Shown here in pieces: positions 6,754 through 10,474 of a stretch of DNA of 10,474 bases. Every line of letters starts with the position of its first letter. Position 1 is the stretch's first letter. Position numbers and translations under genes: made by a program. The notes below the pieces were generated by a model, which saw nothing but the letters and a program-made list of their open reading frames with translations, did not search any database and was not told where the DNA came from. The DNA is taken from positions 101,356 through 111,829 of the forward strand of contig JABUSF010000003.1 of NCBI GenBank assembly GCA_021443945.1. The letters run 5' to 3'. The DNA comes from Ileibacterium sp. (GTDB lineage Bacteria > Bacillota_I > Bacilli_A > Erysipelotrichales > Erysipelotrichaceae).

Positions 6754-7800
6754 ATGCTGAGTTCCAATATTGATTTAAACAACAGCACCGTCCTGATTAC
6801 CGGTGCAGCCGGATTCATCGGCTCCAATCTGGCAGCAAGACTGCTCAAAGACTTTGAAGGAATCAAAATCATCGGAATCGATTCCATGAACGATTATTAC
6901 GATCCTGCGATTAAAGAATATCGTCTCAAACCTTTGATGGAAGATGACCGTTTCGTTTTCGTGAAGGGAAACATCGCGGATAAAGAAATGCTGTTCGGGC
7001 TGTTCGAAGAATACAAACCTGACGTGGCGGTCAATCTGGCTGCACAGGCCGGGGTGCGTTATTCCATTACCAATCCGGATGTTTATATGGAAAGCAATAT
7101 GATGGGTTTCTACAACATTCTGGAAGCCTGCCGCGCCTTCCCTGTGAAGCATTTGGTATTCGCCTCCAGCTCCTCCGTTTACGGCTCCAACAAAAAGATT
7201 CCATACAGTACCAAAGACCAGGTGGATTCTCCGGTGTCTTTGTATGCAGCGACGAAAAAGTCCAATGAGCTTCTGGCTCACGCCTATTCCAAGCTGTACC
7301 AGATCCCGTCAACCGGGCTGCGCTTTTTTACCGTGTATGGTCCAGCCGGAAGACCGGATATGGCTTACTTTGGCTTTACCGATAAACTGCGGGACGGTCA
7401 GACCATCCAGATTTTTAACTATGGAAACTGCCGCCGGGACTTCACCTATATTGACGACATTGTAGAAGGTGTCATTCGGGTGATGCAGACGGCACCGGCT
7501 GCCAACGAAAATGGTGTGCAGTACAAAATTTACAACATTGGAAACAACGAACCGGAAAATCTTCTGGAATTCGTAGATATCCTGCAGCAGGAACTGATCG
7601 ATGCCAAAGTTCTGGATGCAGATTATGATTTTGAAGCCCACAAAAAACTGGTTGGCATGCAGCCTGGAGATGTAGAGGTGACCTATGCGGATGTGACGGA
7701 TCTCATTGAAGATTTCGGCTTCAAGCCGCAGACTTCACTGCGCGAAGGGCTTAGAAGCTTTGCCCGCTGGTATCACGATTTTTACATGGGTGAAGAATAA
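6754..7800 (+). CDS. NAD-dependent epimerase, UDP-glucuronate 4-epimerase-like
   Basis: This 348-residue protein is an extended short-chain dehydrogenase most like UDP-glucuronate 4-epimerases (CapI/GalE relatives), which make UDP-galacturonate. The NAD+ motif GAAGFIGS is at 17-24, after a 10-residue N-terminal extension. NLAAQAGVRYS lies at 94-104, and the SSSSVYGS stretch at 138-145 supplies the catalytic serine. The YxxxK pair is Tyr164 and Lys168. TVYGPAGRPDMAYFGF is at 193-208, RRDFTYIDD at 227-235, and GMQPGDVEVTYAD at 301-313. The GRPDMA and MQPGDV motifs separate this group from UDP-galactose 4-epimerases. The family often has Trp where Ala198 stands; I believe Ala is common in Firmicutes members. 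An AAGAGGA ribosome site lies seven bases upstream. No UDP-glucose dehydrogenase is in the window, so UDP-glucuronate must come from elsewhere. Exact substrate is inferred. Confidence 0.87.
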   Translation: MLSSNIDLNNSTVLITGAAGFIGSNLAARLLKDFEGIKIIGIDSMNDYYDPAIKEYRLKPLMEDDRFVFVKGNIADKEMLFGLFEEYKPDVAVNLAAQAGVRYSITNPDVYMESNMMGFYNILEACRAFPVKHLVFASSSSVYGSNKKIPYSTKDQVDSPVSLYAATKKSNELLAHAYSKLYQIPSTGLRFFTVYGPAGRPDMAYFGFTDKLRDGQTIQIFNYGNCRRDFTYIDDIVEGVIRVMQTAPAANENGVQYKIYNIGNNEPENLLEFVDILQQELIDAKVLDADYDFEAHKKLVGMQPGDVEVTYADVTDLIEDFGFKPQTSLREGLRSFARWYHDFYMGEE

Positions 7801-7863
7801 GAAAAAAAAGACATCCTGACAGGGATGAGCGACAGAGAGGGAATTTGAACTGCCTTGAGCAAG

Positions 7864-7870
7864 AAAGGGG
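7864..7870 (+). promoter_or_regulatory. Ribosome binding site deciding the GT2 start
   Basis: AAAGGGG ends five bases before ATG 7876. It supports that start over the in-frame TTG at 7855, which has only a distant purine stretch upstream and would place this site inside the coding region. Confidence 0.6.
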
Positions 7871-7875
7871 TAAGT

Positions 7876-8670
7876 ATGGCGTCTGCAGATTTAAGTATTG
7901 GAATTGTTTCCTATCATAATTCAAAAGATATCAGCCGGTTGGTGGAATCCATTGAGCATTACACCAGTCCGCAGCTGAAAAAAAGAATCTATATCGTGGA
8001 CAATGCAGATGATCAGGCTTTGTTTGAACCCCTTACTGCCCGTTATGACGATGTGGAATATGTGCATGCCGGAGGCAATATCGGTTTTGGCGCAGGCCAT
8101 AACCTGCTGCTGAACAAAATTGACTCCAAATACCATGCGATCGTCAACCCGGACGTTCTGCTTACGGAAGACTCTTTTTCCATTCTTTTAAAATTCCTTG
8201 ATGAACACAACTGTGCCATGGCCGTACCAAAGCTGGTGGGAGAGGACGGGAACCGCCTGAGTGTTTACCGCCAGCATCCCACGCTGATCGATATGATGGC
8301 CCGCATGAGTCCGGCTGACCTGTTTAAGGAACGAAATGCCAAGCATGAGCTGGCCCATGCCGATTATACGAAGCCCTTTAATGTGCCTTTTGCCCAGGGC
8401 AGCTTTCTGGTGTGTGAGACCGGCATGCTTAAAAAGCTGAAAGGTTTTGATGAACGGTTTTTTATGTATCTCGAGGATGCGGATTTATGCCGCCGCGTGA
8501 ACCAGGTATCATCTGTGATGTACTGTCCCGATACCACTGTGATTCACAAATGGGAAAAAGGCTCCCACAAAAGCCTGAAGCTGTTCAGTATTCACATGTC
8601 CAGCTGGTTTAAATACTTCAGTAAATGGGGCTGGTTTGCTCCGGGAAAGTCATATAAGGAGCAGAGATGA
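7876..8670 (+). CDS. GT2-family glycosyltransferase, rhamnosyltransferase-like
   Basis: The 264-residue protein is a GT-A fold family 2 glycosyltransferase. The opening strand LSIGIVSYHN is at 6-15, IYIVDNADD at 38-46, and the GGNIGFGAGHN motif at 66-76 is typical of rhamnosyltransferases of the WbbL/RfbF kind. NPDV at 91-94 is the metal and nucleotide-binding DXD equivalent. FAQGSFLV lies at 172-179, and GFDERFFMYLEDADLCRR at 190-207 holds the likely catalytic acidic residues. A His-Lys-Trp segment follows near 225. No membrane helices are evident, so it should act at the cytoplasmic membrane face on a lipid-linked acceptor. The upstream rml genes make dTDP-rhamnose the natural donor guess, but family similarity alone does not prove it. 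Its stop overlaps the next start by four bases (ATGA, 8667-8670), indicating coupled translation. Confidence 0.88.
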   Translation: MASADLSIGIVSYHNSKDISRLVESIEHYTSPQLKKRIYIVDNADDQALFEPLTARYDDVEYVHAGGNIGFGAGHNLLLNKIDSKYHAIVNPDVLLTEDSFSILLKFLDEHNCAMAVPKLVGEDGNRLSVYRQHPTLIDMMARMSPADLFKERNAKHELAHADYTKPFNVPFAQGSFLVCETGMLKKLKGFDERFFMYLEDADLCRRVNQVSSVMYCPDTTVIHKWEKGSHKSLKLFSIHMSSWFKYFSKWGWFAPGKSYKEQR

Positions 8671-10474
8671 AAAACTATCAAATCGATTCACTTGTTTACA
8701 ACGAAACCGGCACGGAAAATGCACTATACATTCAGGGATGGTATTTCAACGGAAAGCAAGAGCCCATTGAGTGGGCTTCTTTTTCTAATGATCAGCCTGT
8801 AAAAGACATCGTTATCAGAAACTTTGCCCGGCCTGACCTGCAGATTTTGTTTCCCAATGAAAAAATCCCGTACAACGCCGGTTTTACCATGAAAATACAG
8901 CTCCCGGAAAGCTGCCCGAATTTCGTCTTAAAAGCAGACGATCAGGAACTGGTCAATTTCAGTTCCAAAACGATGAAGAGCATTCGCTGCCGGGACAACA
9001 TCCAGTTTGATGCCATGGTGCACTGCCTGACGCCAAAGTTTTATCAGGTCTCCGGATGGGCGGTGTCTCTTCCAGGGGAAGAAGTTTCCATTTATATCGA
9101 AGACAGTCATGGCAGAAAAGTCGAACAGGAAATGGCCCGCAACAAAGTGCTGCCCCCCAATCTGATTCTTGAAGAGGGCAAAAGCTACGGGTTCAGCATT
9201 AATGTGTTCGCGGATTTAAAGAATGCGGATTACTGGCTGGTGATGCAGTCCGGTCATGCGCAGCGACGGGTGCTCATCCGGCCCAATATGTCCAAAGTCA
9301 GAAAAGCCATCGAAGGATGGCGGCTGCTCGCGGACGAAAGAACCGCGATTGCTCACATCAAAGGGCTGCCAAGACTGGTGCGCCTGGCGGTGATGCGCAG
9401 AGGGTTCAAATACCGTGAAATGGCCAATGACAAAACCTGGCTGAAAGAAAACAAACTGACAAAAGAAACGCTTGAAAAGCAAAGAAAGACCGTTTTTGAA
9501 AAAATGCCGCTGATCTCCATTCTGGTTCCGGCTTACAAACCGCCTATGGATTTCTTTGACAAAATGGTGGAATCCGTTCTGAACCAGAGCTATGAAAACT
9601 GGCAGCTGGTCATTGCAGACGGCTCTCCGGACGATGTTTTAAAAGAACATATGGCCAAATATGCGGATGAGAAACGAATCGTCTATGTCAGCCGTCAGGA
9701 CGAAGAGGACCGGGGCATTTCCGCAAACACCAATGAAGCCGCCCGTCATGCCGATGGGGAATACTTCGGCTTTATGGATCATGATGATCTGCTGTCTCTG
9801 GATGCTTTGTATGAAATGGTCAAAGCCATCAACGAAAAAGACTATGATCTTTTGTATTCTGATGAAGACAAGGTGCGCTGGGTGGAAACCAGTCAGAATA
9901 CGGCAGGAGGATTTGAAGAGTTTGACGATTTGACCTTCAAACCGGATTTCTCCATCGACTATCTGCGCACCTGCAATTACATCAACCACTTTACCGTCGC
10001 AAAAAAGGAACTGTTCGAAAGTCTTGGAGGGCTTCGTTCCGACTTTGACGGATCCCAGGATTATGACTTCCTGTTAAGAGCGGTTGAGAAAGTGGATTGG
10101 AACAAAATTAAGCACATTCCAAAGATTCTCTATCACTGGCGCCGCCATGAAGGATCCACCGCCGGAGAAGCCGGTCAGAAAAACTGGGCCGTGATCGCCG
10201 GTCAAAGAGCGTTGATGGATCATTTCCAGAGAGAAGGCCTCAAAGCCCGTTTAAGTGAAACTCCGTTTTTGGGCCGGTATGATGTGGAATACCTTTTGGA
10301 TGAAGAGCCTCTGGTCTCCATCATCATTCCAAACAAAGACCATATCGAAGATCTTGAGCGGCTGCTGGAAGGATTGGAACACCGCAACACCTACTCCAAT
10401 TACGAAGTGCTCATTGTGGAAAACAATTCTGAAAAAAGCAGCACCTTCGAGTTTTATAAAAAAGCCGAGAAGGA
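8667..10474 (+). CDS. Large multidomain GT2 glycosyltransferase (3' end outside window)
   Basis: The frame opens at ATG 8667 with AAGGAG at 8656-8661 and is unbroken for 602 codons to the window end. Residues 1-280 precede catalysis and contain two beta-rich modules (about 20-79 and 126-181). Each begins with Gly-Trp (24-25, 130-131) and ends with Gly-Phe (72-73, 175-176). A GT-A domain runs from 281 to about 540: PLISILVPAYKP opens it, Asp318 lies in the IADGSPDD loop, DHDD at 371-374 is the DXD motif, SDEDK starts at 398, and QDYD at 464-467 is followed by LLRAVE. A second GT2 domain starts at about 548 with PLVSIIIPNKD and is cut off. Tandem GT2 domains suggest transfer of two sugars or one donor used twice; this is inference. 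A rhamnan-type or repeat-unit transferase is plausible given the rml genes. Confidence 0.88.
   Translation, partial: MKNYQIDSLVYNETGTENALYIQGWYFNGKQEPIEWASFSNDQPVKDIVIRNFARPDLQILFPNEKIPYNAGFTMKIQLPESCPNFVLKADDQELVNFSSKTMKSIRCRDNIQFDAMVHCLTPKFYQVSGWAVSLPGEEVSIYIEDSHGRKVEQEMARNKVLPPNLILEEGKSYGFSINVFADLKNADYWLVMQSGHAQRRVLIRPNMSKVRKAIEGWRLLADERTAIAHIKGLPRLVRLAVMRRGFKYREMANDKTWLKENKLTKETLEKQRKTVFEKMPLISILVPAYKPPMDFFDKMVESVLNQSYENWQLVIADGSPDDVLKEHMAKYADEKRIVYVSRQDEEDRGISANTNEAARHADGEYFGFMDHDDLLSLDALYEMVKAINEKDYDLLYSDEDKVRWVETSQNTAGGFEEFDDLTFKPDFSIDYLRTCNYINHFTVAKKELFESLGGLRSDFDGSQDYDFLLRAVEKVDWNKIKHIPKILYHWRRHEGSTAGEAGQKNWAVIAGQRALMDHFQREGLKARLSETPFLGRYDVEYLLDEEPLVSIIIPNKDHIEDLERLLEGLEHRNTYSNYEVLIVENNSEKSSTFEFYKKAEK

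Noticed and set aside
5889..6887. A 332-codon minus-strand frame opposite the polymerase and the start of the epimerase
   Set aside because: It crosses the boundary between two convincing + strand genes and shows no family motifs.
7855..7875. TTG start for the GT2 gene, seven residues upstream
   Set aside because: The ATG at 7876 has a well-spaced AAAGGGG site. The seven additional residues overlap that site and add nothing to the conserved fold.

Overview
The window is about 10.5 kb of a cell-surface polysaccharide locus, almost certainly from a Gram-positive (Firmicutes-type) bacterium of medium GC. The evidence is strong AGGAGG-type ribosome binding sites, Firmicutes-like protein sequences, and the rmlA-rmlC-rmlB-rmlD order common in that phylum. 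The species cannot be fixed from the sequence; Erysipelotrichia or Clostridia are my best guesses. All supported genes are on the + strand.

Layout: (1) positions 1-345 hold the 3' end of a class I SAM-dependent methyltransferase-like gene, closed by a good intrinsic terminator (373-402). (2) A promoter candidate with operator-like dyads (463-491) leads into rmlA-rmlC-rmlB-rmlD (519-3936), the complete dTDP-L-rhamnose pathway from glucose-1-phosphate. rmlA and rmlC overlap by four bases. (3) A 328-bp gap (3937-4264) holds a terminator-like hairpin, a promoter candidate starting on its 3' arm, two further hairpins in a possible RNA leader, and a second promoter candidate near the next gene. (4) From 4265 to the window end lies a tightly packed assembly block: a DUF4422 glycosyltransferase-type protein, a Wzy-like polymerase with a long soluble C-terminal tail, a UDP-glucuronate 4-epimerase-like enzyme, a rhamnosyltransferase-like GT2, and a multidomain GT2 that overlaps the preceding gene by four bases (ATGA) and is cut by the window end.

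How the genes fit together: the Rml enzymes supply dTDP-L-rhamnose and the epimerase probably supplies UDP-galacturonate. The two GT2 proteins and the DUF4422 protein would build an oligosaccharide repeat, and the Wzy-like protein would polymerise it outside the membrane. A rhamnose- and uronic-acid-containing capsule or wall polysaccharide is therefore an inference from gene content. No priming glycosyltransferase, Wzx flippase, chain-length regulator, UDP-glucose dehydrogenase or ligase lies in the window, so the locus must continue outside it or draw on genes elsewhere.

I see no RNA genes, CRISPR arrays, insertion sequences or attachment sites. I do not see a wholly new system. The least explained parts are the structured 328-bp gap, the paired GW-type modules at the N-terminus of the last glycosyltransferase, and the soluble tail of the polymerase.
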